Shown here piece after piece: positions 22,116 to 35,500 of a stretch of 64,000 nt of DNA (positions are counted from its first letter, which is position 1; the number at the start of each line of letters is the position of its first letter). The notes beneath the pieces are model-generated. The model did not search any database. It saw only the letters and a program-made list of their open reading frames with translations, and was not told the origin of the DNA. The stretch is from Symsagittifera roscoffensis (Eukaryota; Xenacoelomorpha; Acoela; Convolutidae), in the NCBI RefSeq assembly GCF_963678635.1, contig NC_087067.1, positions 45,704,515-45,768,514 on the forward strand, in the 5' to 3' direction. Made by a program: the position numbers and the translations under genes.

Positions 22116-24735
22116 TGATGGCCGTGTTTGTTGTTGAAACAATCTGAAAGCGCAGTCAATTATGTCATTTATAATTTTTGGAAATTTCAAGGATGTTTTT
22201 TATGCAGTCATTCAGTAAAAGTGTTAGTAGTGCTAGTAGCAGCAAAAAATGATTAACAAATTAGCTTTTTTCAATTCTTCTTGCGATGAAATATTTATTT
22301 GAGTGGTGAAAAAAAATTGAAGTGAAGTTTGATGGTTAATTTTTCTTGGTTAAGCTGTTGCAACGCATTACCATTCAATATCGGCCAGGAGTATCCGTAG
22401 ATAATAAACAGATTTACAATAAAAACGTTTATATTTAATAACAAACTTTTTTGTTTTATTTTATTGGCGTGTCAGCTTATTTCATCATGTCTGTTTCTTT
22501 TGTTATTAAGATTGAGTTAAATCAATTAATCTGGTTATACATAACCTTAAGAAACCTCCCACTTTTTTCCTTTACATCGGTTACCAAAATTAAAATCGCT
22601 TCATCACATTTTTTTAAACTTGTTTTCGATAACCAACACAAAGTTATCAGAGTAAGAAACGTTTATTTGATGAGAGTTAACTCGTGAGTTAAAAATTATC
22701 TTAATTATTGGAGGCAAACTCAAAGTAGCGGAGAAAGTTTGGAATACGCTGAAAGTTTTTCTTAAGTAACAAGAAAGAACATGAGCAGACGGTTGCTGTG
22801 CAAGCTGCACAGAAAACTCGACCATAATAAAATGAACAAAATTTTTTTTTTTATTTTGAGTCGTTTTTTGCACATTTTTTGATAAGAGTAACAAAATTAA
22901 CGCTTATAACATCAGTAAAATAGTTATATATCCCGACAGGTTTTTTGAAAAAAAAAGATAAAACAAAACGCAGAATTTAAAAAAAAAACTTCTTTAGTTT
23001 CCAACCTTTTTATTGCCCAGCAAGCTTAAAGCGGTGCTTCAACAGAACAACAAACTTGTTACAATTAATACAAAAATAATTTTTTGCTGTTATAACGCTT
23101 ATCTTAACTTGAGTTATAGCTAAAATACAATCGAACTAAAATGCCAATAAAATCAGACTGAAACGGCTTTAAAATCGTTTATCACTCTATCCATTATCTT
23201 ATTTGTTGTACTTGATTTTTTTGAACTAACACAACACACGGGAAAACAAAACTCTTCACTTTTTCAGTGGTTGGAACAAATAGAAAACAGTAGTCAACCT
23301 AAGAAAAATAATCGAGGCTTATAACGCGGGTTGACAAAAAATGCTTATCATACTCTTTGATACAATTTCATAGAGCAAAAGTTAGTGTATGAAAATAGCA
23401 AAATAAGCTTTTTTTCCACAATATGAAATTGTATGACAAGCCTTTTTCCAAACTATGGTATTGTATGACAAGCAGTTTTTCCATAAATGAAAACAGAAAA
23501 AAAATTTCGTTTCTAAATTTTCTGTTCCAACCGAAACACTAACCAATGTTTTTTGTCATAAGAAATCCCAGAGTATAACTGGCATTTACTACGCAGATAA
23601 ATTGAGTTCGCTGATTTTAGCCATACCAGTTAATTTTCAAAATTTTCACATGGCATTGTATAGCAAAAAAGTAATTTTTTGTATATGGCTAGATAGTTTT
23701 CAGTTTGAAAAGATTAGTGGTTGAGAAAAAGGCCCATTTTTTACAAATATATTTTTATCTTAGCAAGTGAAACAAAAATAATAGTCGTGTTTACAAAAAA
23801 AAAACAATTTCTTGCCATTTTTGGATTTTTTGGGTGAAAAACTCATCCTAAACTACGTTATAAACAGAAAAAGTCAAAGTTTGCATGCCAAATTTTTGTT
23901 CGCATAATTTATATTTTAGCAAAAAAGCAAGTTTGCAAACAAAAAAGAGATTAAAAAGTTTTTACCTGAAATTTTAGTTTTTTCTTATGAAAAAATGCAT
24001 ATCATACAATTTTCTTATAGGAAACCTTTATGATAAGCAACTTTCTGACCGAAATTAAAATTATGTTTTTGATTGTCAAAATGCACTCTATCATAGATAT
24101 AATTACTTAAATCTGTTTAAAGTTACCGAGACACTTTTTTGTTTTTTGGTGATTTTTGAGTTTTTTTTGAAAATTGTATGATAATCGCTTTTTGTCAAAA
24201 ATTTCAAATCATTTTTCAATGACCAGGAAGCTTCAAAAGAACCTCAATTAGACCAAAAACGTTCACAAAAAACTTTTGAAACATTTTTTAAATTTTGTAT
24301 GAACTTTTTATGAAAAGCATTTTTTCCATAGACTTCATCTATGAAGCCGTATGATAAGCATTTTTCTTCTATTGACTCAACCCGGGAAGCGAAGCATTTG
24401 AATATCATGAAGCCAGCAGTTCTTTTTCGTTCACAAATAATTTCTCTGTTTTACCTCTTGTGGCGGTGAATTAGGCTAAATATCAAAATTATCGTTTTAG
24501 TTTTCCTCGACACCGAATATTTCCTTCCAATTTTTTATTTTACTTTTCAGAAAAACAGATAGATTAAAAAGGTTCAAGATGATGCTATGTTTGACGGATG
24601 AAAGCTTTTTTTTTTGCAAAAATCAACGCTACTTTTTGGTTTCCTGAACATCGAGAGAAGCTAACGGTTTATTTAGTTAAAATTCTTAAAGTTTTTATTA
24701 CAAATAAAAATTAAAAAAACTTCAAAGTTGACATT

Positions 24736-25228
24736 GTTCCGACTTTCAAAGAAAGTTATAGAACATTAAAGTTCGGGTTGAGTTCTTTTTCTCACAAATT
24801 TCGAGTTTTTTAGCAGCCTTTTTTGCCAGAAAATTCTTCATCAACCAAACTATAGGGTTGTCGTGAGCTCATATAAAAAAAATGTTTTTTCTGTTATTGT
24901 TTTTTGTAAAGTTGTGGCTAATTTGGGACAATTGAATTGTGATATAATTCGCGCTATTAACGCGTGAGCGGAGATTTAGTCTGTCGTAGAAAACGTTTCA
25001 AAATGGTTCAACATGCTATTTGTCATAATTGATATCTTACTAGGAGCAAAATCAATCACTTTGTTTCTAATATGGAATGTTGAGGGACAATAAAAAACCT
25101 CAGCATTTTCTTGAAAAGTTTTCTTTTGTTTTGGATTCATTAACTTTCTGTAGATGGTCACTGCTCCATATGCCTAAAAAGGCAGTCGGAACATTCAGGG
25201 CTTTGTCTTGATACAAGCAAGTCTGGTT
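24736..25228 (+). mobile_element. HINE-like element in duplication unit 1
   Basis: Starts GTTCCGACTTTCAAAG and ends with GTCGGAACATTCAGGGCTTT, then a decayed hairpin and CAAGTCTGGTT. The body matches the family. Confidence 0.65.
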
Positions 25229-26607
25229 TAAATAAATCTTCACTTCGAGACGCACATGCTCTTCCTATTTTTCTGTTTGCGTCCGTCACGCAATCCGAAC
25301 AATTGCCAGAAAATTCTTTCAAATTTTAAATCAAATTTATGTAAACATATACACAATTTACAAAAAACAAGCGCAAAAATTGTTCAAAATTTGTTGAATT
25401 TAAAAAAAAAAGAGTTTGAATATGTATTGAGAAAATTTCACGCACAAGCAGTTTCACGCTCAAGATTTGTTTTGCTTATTTCTGTTATTAGATTACTTGA
25501 ATCAGTTAGTATGAAAAAAACGGAATTGGACTCTGCTAGTTCAATTCCTCGCGTCCGCAATGTGATGATAAGAAACAAATATATAACAGTCTTCTTAAGA
25601 CAAATTAACCAATTTATCAATTTTTAATCACAAAAAAAAATGCCCGAAGAAATAATCACATCCAGGACACTTCTTCTAGTTCTTTTTCGAATTTCAAAGT
25701 TATATCTTTACAAAAAAATGATGGTGACATAACAAGCGTTGGAGTGACAAGTAGGCGTGCCTATTAGCACAAGTCAGATGCTCACATTGTTTTTTTAAAA
25801 AAAGTGTTACGAGTCTTCAATAATTCATTTTCAGAAAACTTTTACTTTCGACAAAAAAGACAATCAAATGTGGACATCACTAGATTACTAGCTCAAATTT
25901 GCATTGGCCACCCAAATCCATTTCTTGAAGATTTTTTGATGCGATAGATATAATTTCTAATAAAACTTTTGGCTCAAAATTGTTTTTTTTTAATGATTTT
26001 CAATGCACATTTGTACTTTGATTTCTGGCCAAACGTTTTCTAAACCTAGAATAATTTGAATCACTGACGTTTTGCAGCTATTTTAATCACTATTTTCTTT
26101 TTTTTAGACAATTGCGTGAGCCACTAGGCCACAAGAGCACTTGGGCAAATGAGCACTTTTTAGCTTCAAAAATATCACATTAAAGTCTCTTAGATTTATT
26201 TTAGAGTTTTTAGATAGATTGGTTGTTCCGTACAGAAAATTCAACTATAAAATTTATACCAATTTTGATTTTCTGTCATGGAATGATCACAGGAGGCTAA
26301 CACATGCATATTTTTATGCGCCAGTTTACAAAAATCTGTTGTATTTTGATTTGTTTTGGGCGTTACCATTTTTTCAGCTAGTGCACAGATCTGGTTGAAT
26401 CCTGTGATTGAATTATGTAATGAATCGGTTTCGAGGCACAGATCGAATTCTGTGTTGAACCGCTTTTCCTCGAAGCTCGTTTCGCTGAAAAAATTCGTCG
26501 CTCGGACCAGTCGAAAAACTTTTCTTGCTCAACATTGTTGGAAATTTTTTAATCTGTTGAATATAGCCACAACCAAAAATAGCTTGGGTTGATACAATCT
26601 AAACATA

Positions 26608-27061
26608 CCAAAAAGTATTGTTGTCCTGAGCCTAAAAAAGAAAAGTGTGATCATTTCTCGTAAAGTTGTGGGTTTAAATCTTACCATTTTGACCAATTTA
26701 GGACAAGTAACGCGCGATTTATTTCCCGCTATTAACGCTTAAACGGAGTTTTACTCCGGCTTAGAAATCGTTCCAAAATGGTTTAAGGAAGCTTATTTGC
26801 CATAGATGGTTTGTTACTAGCCTAACAACCTTTGACTTTGTACTTCATATAGCGTGTGGGAGTGATGATTTTCAAAATGTAGAAAAAAAAGAAGAAAAAA
26901 TTTTTTTTGATGCCATTACTGCTCCATAGCCCTTCAAGATAATTCAACGAACTTCAAAACTTAGCAGAACTGCTTGTATCAACTCGAAACCCTTAAGGTT
27001 CCGACTGCCTTTTAAGGTCTATGGAGCAGTAATAAGGTGAAAAAATGAAAAGTAATCAAAC
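26608..27061. mobile_element. head-on pair of HINE-like fragments at the end of duplication unit 1
   Basis: About 26608-26945 is a plus-oriented fragment without a clear start (GTATTGTTGTCCTGAGCC ... TACTGCTCCATAGCC). About 26966-27061 is the beginning of a minus-oriented copy (GGTTCCGACTGCCTTTTAAG). The duplication breakpoint cuts that second copy. Confidence 0.55.
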
Positions 27062-28967
27062 AAAATGAACAAAAATTTTTTTTTTATTTTGAGTCGTTTT
27101 TTGCACATTTTTTGATAAGAGTAACAAAATTAACGCTTATAACATCAGTAAAATAGTTATATATCCCGACAGGTTTTTTGAAAAAAAAGATAAAACAAAA
27201 CGCAGAATTTAAAAAAAAAACTTCTTTAGTTTCCAACCTTTTTATTGCCCAGCAAGCTTAAAGCGGTGCTTCAACAGAACAACAAACTTGTTACAATTAA
27301 TACAAAAATAATTTTTTGCTGTTATAACGCTTATCTTAACTTGAGTTATAGCTAAAATACAATCAAACTAAAATGCCAATAAAATCAGACTGAAACGGCT
27401 TTAAAATCGTTTATCACTCTATCCATTATCTTATTTGTTGTACTTGATTTTTTTGAACTAACACAACACACGGGAAAACAAAACTCTTCACTTTTTCAGT
27501 GGTTGGAACAAATAGAAAACAGTAGTCAACCTAAGAAAAATAATCGAGGCTTATAACGCGGGTTGACAAAAAATGCTTATCATACTCTTTGATACAATTT
27601 CATAGAGCAAAAGTTAGTGTATGAAAATAGCAAAATAAGCTTTTTTTCCACAATATGAAATTGTATGACAAGCCTTTTTCCAAACTATGGTATTGTATGA
27701 CAAGCAGTTTTTCCATAAATGAAAACAGAAAAAAAATTTCGTTTCTAAATTTTCTGTTCCAACCGAAACACTAACCAATGTTTTTTGTCAAAAGAAATCC
27801 CAGAGTATAACTGGCATTTACTACGCAGATAAATTGAGTTCGCTGATTTTAGCCATACCAGTTAATTTTCAAAATTTTCACATGGCATTGTATAGCAAAA
27901 AAGTAATTTTTTGTATATGGCTAGATAGTTTTCAGTTTGAAAAGATTAGTGGTTGAGAAAAAGGCCCATTTTTTACAAATATATTTTTATCTTAGCAAGT
28001 GAAACAAAAATAATAGTCGTGTTTACAAAAAAAAAAACAATTTCTTGCCATTTTTGGATTTTTTGGGTGAAAAACTCATCCTAAACTACGTTATAAACAG
28101 AAAAAGTCAAAGTTTGCATGCCAAATTTTTGTTCGCATAATTTATATTTTAGCAAAAAAGCAAGTTTGCAAACAAAAAAGAGATTAAAAAGTTTTTACCT
28201 GAAATTTTAGTTTTTTCTTATGAAAAAATGCATATCATACAATTTTCTTATAGGAAACCTTTATGATAAGCAACTTTCTGACCGAAATTAAAATTATGTT
28301 TTTGATTGTCAAAATGCACTCTATCATAGATATAATTACTTAAATCTGTTTAAAGTTACCGAGACACTTTTTTGTTTTTTGGTGATTTTTGAGTTTTTTT
28401 TGAAAATTGTATGATAATCGCTTTTGTCAAAAATTTCAAATCATTTTTCAATGACCAGGAAGCTTCAAAAGAACCTCAATTAGACCAAAAACGTTCACAA
28501 AAAACTTTTGAAACATTTTTTAAATTTTGTATGAACTTTTTATGAAAAGCATTTTTTCCATAGACTTCATCTATGAAACCGTATGATAAGCATTTTTCTT
28601 CTATTGACTCAACCCGGGAAGCGAAGCATTTGAATATCATGAAGCCAGCAGTTCTTTTTCGTTCACAAATAATTTCTCTGTTTTACCTCTTGTGGCGGTG
28701 AATTAGGCTAAATATCAAAATTATCGTTTTAGTTTTCCTCGACACCGAATATTTCCTTCCAATTTTTTATTTTACTTTTCAGAAAAACAGATAGATTAAA
28801 AAGGTTCAAGATGATGCTATGTTTGACGGATGAAAGCTTTTTTTTTTGCAAAAATCAACGCTACTTTTTGGTTTCCTGAACATCGAGAGAAGCTAACGGT
28901 TTATTTAGTTAAAATTCTTAAAGTTTTTATTACAAATAAAAATTAAAAAAACTTCAAAGTTGACATT

Positions 28968-29460
28968 GTTCCGACTTTCAAAGAAAGTTATAGAACATTA
29001 AAGTTCGGGTTGAGTTCTTTTTCTCACAAATTTCGAGTTTTTTAGCAGCCTTTTTTGCCAGAAAATTCTTCATCAACCAAACTATAGGGTTGTCGTGAGC
29101 TCATATAAAAAAAATGTTTTTTCTGTTATTGTTTTTTGTAAAGTTGTGGCTAATTTGGGACAATTGAATTGTGATATAATTCGCGCTATTAACGCGTGAG
29201 CGGAGATTTAGTCTGTCGTAGAAAACGTTTCAAAATGGTTCAACATGCTATTTGTCATAATTGATATCTTACTAGGAGCAAAATCAATCACTTTGTTTCT
29301 AATATGGAATGTTGAGGGACAATAAAAAACCTCAGCATTTTCTTGAAAAGTTTTCTTTTGTTTTGGATTCATTAACTTTCTGTAGATGGTCACTGCTCCA
29401 TATGCCTAAAAAGGCAGTCGGAACATTCAGGGCTTTGTCTTGATACAAGCAAGTCTGGTT
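28968..29460 (+). mobile_element. HINE-like element in duplication unit 2
   Basis: Identical in layout to 24736-25228 and carried along by the segmental duplication, so it is not an independent insertion. Confidence 0.65.
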
Positions 29461-30840
29461 TAAATAAATCTTCACTTCGAGACGCACATGCTCTTCCTAT
29501 TTTTCTGTTTGCGTCCGTCACGCAATCCGAACAATTGCCAGAAAATTCTTTCAAATTTTAAATCAAATTTATGTAAACATATACACAATTTACAAAAAAC
29601 AAGCGCAAAAATTGTTCAAAATTTGTTGAATTTAAAAAAAAAAGAGTTTGAATATGTATTGAGAAAATTTCACGCACAAGCAGTTTCACGCTCAAGATTT
29701 GTTTTGCTTATTTCTGTTATTAGATTACTTGAATCAGTTAGTATGAAAAAAACGGAATTGGACTCTGCTAGTTCAATTCCTCGCGTCCGCAATGTGATGA
29801 TAAGAAACAAATATATAACAGTCTTCTTAAGACAAATTAACCAATTTATCAATTTTTAATCACAAAAAAAAATGCCCGAAGAAATAATCACATCCAGGAC
29901 ACTTCTTCTAGTTCTTTTTCGAATTTCAAAGTTATATCTTTACAAAAAAATGATGGTGACATAACAAGCGTTGGAGTGACAAGTAGGCGTGCCTATTAGC
30001 ACAAGTCAGATGCTCACATTGTTTTTTTAAAAAAAGTGTTACGAGTCTTCAATAATTCATTTTCAGAAAACTTTTACTTTCGACAAAAAAGACAATCAAA
30101 TGTGGACATCACTAGATTACTAGCTCAAATTTGCATTGGCCACCCAAATCCATTTCTTGAAGATTTTTTGATGCGATAGATATAATTTCTAATAAAACTT
30201 TTGGCTCAAAATTGTTTTTTTTTTAATGATTTTCAATGCACATTTGTACTTTGATTTCTGGCCAAACGTTTTCTAAACCTAGAATAATTTGAATCACTGA
30301 CGTTTTGCAGCTATTTTAATCACTATTTTCTTTTTTTTAGACAATTGCGTGAGCCAATAGGCCACAAGAGCACTTGGGCAAATGAGCATTTTCTAGCTTC
30401 AAAAATATCACATTAAAGTCTCTTAGATTTATTTTAGAGTTTTTAGATAGATTGGTTGTTCCGTACAGAAAATTCAACTATAAAATTTATACCAATTTTG
30501 ATTTTCTGTCATGGAATGATCACAGGAGGCTAACACATGCATATTTTTATGCGCCAGTTTACAAAAATCTGTTGTATTTTGATTTGTTTTGGGCGTTTCC
30601 ATTTTTTCAGCTAGTGCACAGATCTGGTTGAATCCTGTGATTGAATTATGTAATGAATCGGTTTCGAGGCACAGATCGAATTCTGTGTTGAACCGCTTTT
30701 CCTCGAAGCTCGTTTCGCTGAAAAAATTCGTCGCTCGGACCAGTCGAAAAACTTTTCTTGCTCAACATTGTTGGAAATTTTTTAATCTGTTGAATATAGC
30801 CACAACCAAAAATAGCTTGGGTTGATACAATCTAAACATA

Positions 30841-31178
30841 CCAAAAAGTATTGTTGTCCTGAGCCTAAAAAAGAAAAGTGTGATCATTTCTCGTAAAGTT
30901 GTGGGTTTAAATCTTACCATTTTGACCAATTTAGGACAAGTAACGCGCGATTTATTTCCCGCTATTAACGCTTAAACGGAGTTTTACTCCGGCTTAGAAA
31001 TCGTTCCAAAATGGTTTAAGGAAGCTTATTTGCCATAGATGGTTTGTTACTAGCCTAACAACCTTTGACTTTGTACTTCATATAGCGTGTGGGAGTGATG
31101 ATTTTCAAAATGTAGAAAAAAAGGAAGAAAAAATTTTTTTTGATGCCATTACTGCTCCATAGCCCTTCAAGATAATTC
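30841..31178 (+). mobile_element. HINE-like fragment, plus orientation, in duplication unit 2
   Basis: This is the copy of 26608-26945. Its start is missing and its hairpin end is decayed. Confidence 0.5.
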
Positions 31179-31198
31179 AACGAACTTCAAAACTTAGC

Positions 31199-31713
31199 AG
31201 AACTGCTTGTATCAACTCGAAACCCTTAAGGTTCCGACTGCCTTTTAAGGTCTATGGAGCAGTAATAAGGTGAAAAAATGAAAAGTAATCAAACAAAATG
31301 AAACTTTTTTTAGAAAAATTTGGAATTTTCTTTGTAAAAACTTACCCACCACACGCCATTTAAAGTACAAAGTGCTCCTAGTAACAAATCAATTATTACA
31401 CTTCAGCTTCGTTCAACCAATTTGAAACGATTTTTAAGACGGATTAAATCTCCGCTCAAGCGTTAATAGCGCAAAATATATTGCGCGGTAATTGTCCCAA
31501 GTTGGCCAATTTTGGCAATCTTTAAACCCTCATAACTTAAAGAAAAACAGTCACAGGTAAATTGTTTTTCAATTTTAAGCCTAAGACAACAAGAACTTTT
31601 GAATGATATATGAAGTTTTGTCACAAATGGCTAAATGGAAAGTCGAAATTTGTCTGAAGAAAAAACCGCTTTCAGCGCAAGAATTCCGTTACTTTCGTTA
31701 TAGAAGTCGGAAC
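31199..31713 (-). mobile_element. HINE-like element, complete inverted copy
   Basis: It runs from CTGCTTGTATCAACTCG to TTCCGTTACTTTCGTTATAG, then AAGTCGGAAC. It straddles the right end of duplication unit 2: the first ~96 bases are duplicated, the rest is present once. Confidence 0.65.
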
Positions 31714-31810
31714 AAAAACATAATATACTTTTGTGTTATTTAGTCTGAAAACCAACTAAAACACGTTTTCTATAAATTGAAAGAGTTTTTTTGCTCCTTA
31801 TTTTCTCGAA

Positions 31811-32326
31811 AAAATGACGGAGTATTTGTGCTCGTGTTGGTTTTTTTTTCTCCGGACAAAGTTTTTAACTGATGATTTTTATCAATTTAAAATGAAAAGT
31901 ATTGTTGTCCTGAGCTCAAGTTCAAAAAGATATTTCACTTGTGATCTGTTTGCGGAAAGTTTTTGGGTGTAGAAATTGCCAGCTTGGCCAGTTTGGGAGG
32001 AAAAAGGTCGACTTTTTTCATGCTATGGACTCGTAACCGGAGATATAATCCGTCCTAGAAAGTAATCCAAATCGGGTTTAGGCATGCTCTATCGTCTGTT
32101 TAAAACTTTGCAAAATATATAAATTGGTACTTTTCATAGCTTGCTGGGGGATGATCTTCAAAAAAAACTCAAAGAAAACTTTCTTCTTCAATTTAAACTA
32201 CTCCATCAAAACTACAACACAGTCGATACATTCAAGGCGAAGCAATTTAAACTACTCCATCAAAACTAAAACACAGTCAAAACATTCGAAACATATAGCC
32301 TTCACCCTGATACGAGCAGTCTTGTT
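31811..32326 (+). mobile_element. HINE-like element, second subfamily
   Basis: It begins with ATGACGGAGTATTTGTGCTC (very start missing) and ends CTGATACGAGCAGTCTTGTT. The middle (GGCATGCTCTATCGTCTGTT) defines a subfamily shared with 21.3 and 35.6 kb. It lies about 220 bases upstream of the first exon of LicD copy 3. Confidence 0.6.
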
Positions 32327-32542
32327 GTGATTCGAGAGAGCTCATAAAATCTTTTTTTTTTTACAGAAAAAATCTACAAATTTTCGAAAAGGACGGAAAA
32401 TGTAAAAACGGAGACTTGTTTTAACTTTAAGAAATATTGGTCAGAGAATTCTGTTATACTTGCAAAGCAATCGTGTACATCTTTTCTAATATAGAAAAAA
32501 GTTTACCTTCGGTATGCTGATTGATCCTTACTGACAACTTCA

Positions 32543-35500
32543 TTGAGAATGCCTGGTAACTGTTTTATTCCAACCAGGCTTTTATTCCAACCATCTATAT
32601 TTGTTTCGCTGGTTTTTATCGCTACCTTGGTTTTCACTTATTCGTATGTATTATCTAAGGAAGCTCACTTGATTGAATTTGGTCATCCAATCTACTTGTT
32701 TCCAGAGAAAATCAAAACAACCGACCGTTTTTGTTTTTGCCCGATTGGAATTGAACTATTTCCTAAACTAAACGAGAAATTTAAAGTTCCAAGAAGAAAT
32801 GATTCTCATCTTCCACGAAAACTTTTAAAAGAAGACTATGACACTTTTATGCGTCTTTTGAAACTTTCTCTCAGAGTCTTTGAGGACAATGACATTGCTT
32901 ACACTGTAAGCGCAGGCACACTCGTGGGATCATATGTTCGGTTCGGCAATAGGATGATTGACGATTGCTAAAATTTAAATTTTCAATGACTTCTGCAGAC
33001 TTCAAACATGTCTAATTCAAGTTAATTAAGGATGTCTTATTTATTTCGAATCTACTTAACAATCCTCCAGATTGTTGATAGCCAGGCGCGGATCTAAGAA
33101 TTTCTCGACGGGGGATATTCAAAAAACAATTTGAGAAATTTGTCGATTTTTCTTTTATATTAGGTCGACAAAATTGATTTTCTGAGCTTTACTAAACCAC
33201 TATAAAGACCCTAATTTGACCCAATTTTCTGCGCTGCACGAAAATGTTTTAAAACAGGCCAAAAAATGCGTTTATAGGTACTTTTTGGAAAAAAATCAAC
33301 CAAAACTTCGCGTTTTCCTTGAAAAGCGCTCCCCCTCAAAATTAGTATAGATTGGTTCCAGTGGCGCTTTTAGATTACGAGGCCAAACTGTGCACTGAAT
33401 AGGCGCACAATTTTGTGTCTGTATATTCTTGGATTCCAGAGACAAGTCTTTAAACATGTGAAAATTTTGTCGGAACATTTTGTCGGATCAAAGGAAAATT
33501 AAAAAAAGAAGAACAAAGGGAGCGTCCTTGTTGCGGAATTCGCTCACAATGCACAAAATGCATAGTTTACCTCGTAATGCAAAAATGGATATCTCAAAAT
33601 AATACAAAGAGGGATCCGCCCTCCCCCTAAATCCACTACTGCTGATAGCGTAACTTGTGCGCGGCAATTTTTGCAATTATTTATGCGTGATGAGTTATCC
33701 TGCACAACGAAACTGTTTCAAATTGAATTAAGGCTACCTATTCAGATCGGTCGTATTAATTTAGTACGACTCACCATTTCACACTTTTATATTGTCCAAA
33801 AAGTAAAGGTTATCAATATTTTCTTTTTCCAAAAACCAATCGATATGAATTAAGGGATAGACGGAACAATCAGGGCTTTGCCCTGATATACGAGCAGTCT
33901 TGTTTTTTTTATTTGTTGTTTTCTTCTTTTTTGATATTTCAAAAAGCTGAATCTGAAATTTTTGCGAAGCAGCAAACTGAATAAAATCTGAGAGCATCAA
34001 CCAAAAGTAATATGTTAATAGTCTATAAAAGTCATGCGCAAATTGACCAATTTGGAAAGTATTGTTCAATTACATGACGGTTTGGCTGGGTTGTACTTTT
34101 ATTCCGAATTTGTGGTTTTTTTATTCAGACAATTTTTGGTGATCGGTCAAATAGCTTTAACAAAAAACATTCTTATGCCCCATCGAAGACATCGACTCCC
34201 TAATACAAACTTAATAAGATATTTTACCTCCAATCAATTTTGGCCAAGTTTTGAGAGTTTCAAAACTGGCAATTTGGCCATCCTCAGGACTAATTTTATG
34301 TCCGCTTTGAAAATTTTATCCATAGTTATGAAAATATAATGCGAATTATTTATGCGGGCAAACTAAACCGCACAACTAAATCGTTCTAATTTGAATTGAG
34401 GCTAACTAATCGATCGTATTATTTTTATTTGACTCAAATTTTTACAATTGATCTCTGATTTTGTCCGAAATTTTTGTTTACCAATATTTTCTTTTCAAAA
34501 AAAAATCGAGACGGATTAAGTGGCAGTCAGAACATTCAGGGCTTTGCCCTGATATACGACCAGTTTTGTCTCAATTCACATCCGAACGAAAACTAAAACA
34601 AGTAGCACAGAATGTTCCGACCTTTGTCTATAGAAAACTACGGTTTAGATTTTTTCAATAGTCGGACCAAAAAGCTCGGCGCGTTGCAATTTCTTATTGA
34701 ACTAAGCAATTTTAGAGGGAACTGAAGTGAAGATATCTAGACAGCGCAAAATAAATCACACACCTGGCAAGCTTTGAACCCTCATACCTTTACAAAAAAA
34801 CAATCAGAGGTCGAAAAAGTCGAAATTTTTCTGAAGAAAAACATACCACGTCGAGCAGAAATATTTCATAATTTTTTTCTGAAGTCGGAACAATAAAATT
34901 TCACTACAATATTGAAAACACCAAAAAGGCAAAAATTTGAAGTTAGAGCACCTAATACAATTAAAATCTGGTTGATGATAGTGATAAGCCTTAAAGATTT
35001 ATGTTTTCATAATGTTTTAATAATGTCGAGAGAGCACTTTCTTTAGCGTGGAGAGTGAGAAGGATCTTTCAAATTCATGTAAAACTTTTGTCGACATTTT
35101 TAGGCTCGCCAAATTCACGTTCTGTGCTCTCCCTGAAATTAGTAAGACTCTTTTTGTTGGCGTCGCACAATTTTGGCAGCGTTTTGCAATCAAAACAGTG
35201 AACCTTAGCACAACAAGTGCTGTTCAAAAATTCTCCAGATTATATCTGAAATGAAGCTAAAAAAAACTTTAAAAGATAATTTTAAACTCAGGGGGTCACA
35301 TCCCTGAAATAGAGAAGACGTTGAACCCATCAATTTAAGAACTGCCCTCGTGTGTCCTTTTGTTCCGACTATTTTTAAAGAAAATTTAGGAATAATTGTG
35401 CTGGGATTAGATTTTTTATTTCCAGACAAATTTCGACGTTTTATCTAGCTTTTTTTGACAAATTCTTGATGTCAGTCAAAAGGTGTTTTTGTCTTGAGCT

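Larger units (their letters stand above)
22829..27061 (+). repeat. tandem segmental duplication, unit 1 (4,233 bp)
   Basis: Bases 22829-27061 recur at 27062-31294 with a constant offset of 4,232-4,233. Only about ten to fifteen substitutions or small homopolymer length changes were noticed by eye, so identity exceeds 99%. The junction carries the microhomology AAAATGAA. The unit contains a HINE-like copy (24736-25228), a degenerate HINE-like fragment, and many TGCTTATCATAC / GTATGATAAGC motifs. Its open frames (such as plus 25256-25627, 123 codons) have no known domain and are probably not genes. Confidence 0.95.
27062..31294 (+). repeat. tandem segmental duplication, unit 2 (4,233 bp)
   Basis: This is the second copy of the unit at 22829-27061. 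It continues on the right into an intact inverted HINE-like element, whereas unit 1 stops inside the corresponding element. The original right boundary is therefore here and the duplication ended within that element. Confidence 0.95.

Noticed and set aside
25256-25627. 123-codon open frame repeated exactly at 29488-29859
   Set aside because: The two frames are identical because the whole 4.2-kb unit was recently duplicated, not because of selection. No domain, no splice context, and a complementary frame is open on the other strand.
22829-31294. CRISPR array or prophage-like structure
   Set aside because: The repeat is a two-unit 4.2-kb duplication and the context is eukaryotic with spliced genes; there are no short spaced repeats with unique spacers.
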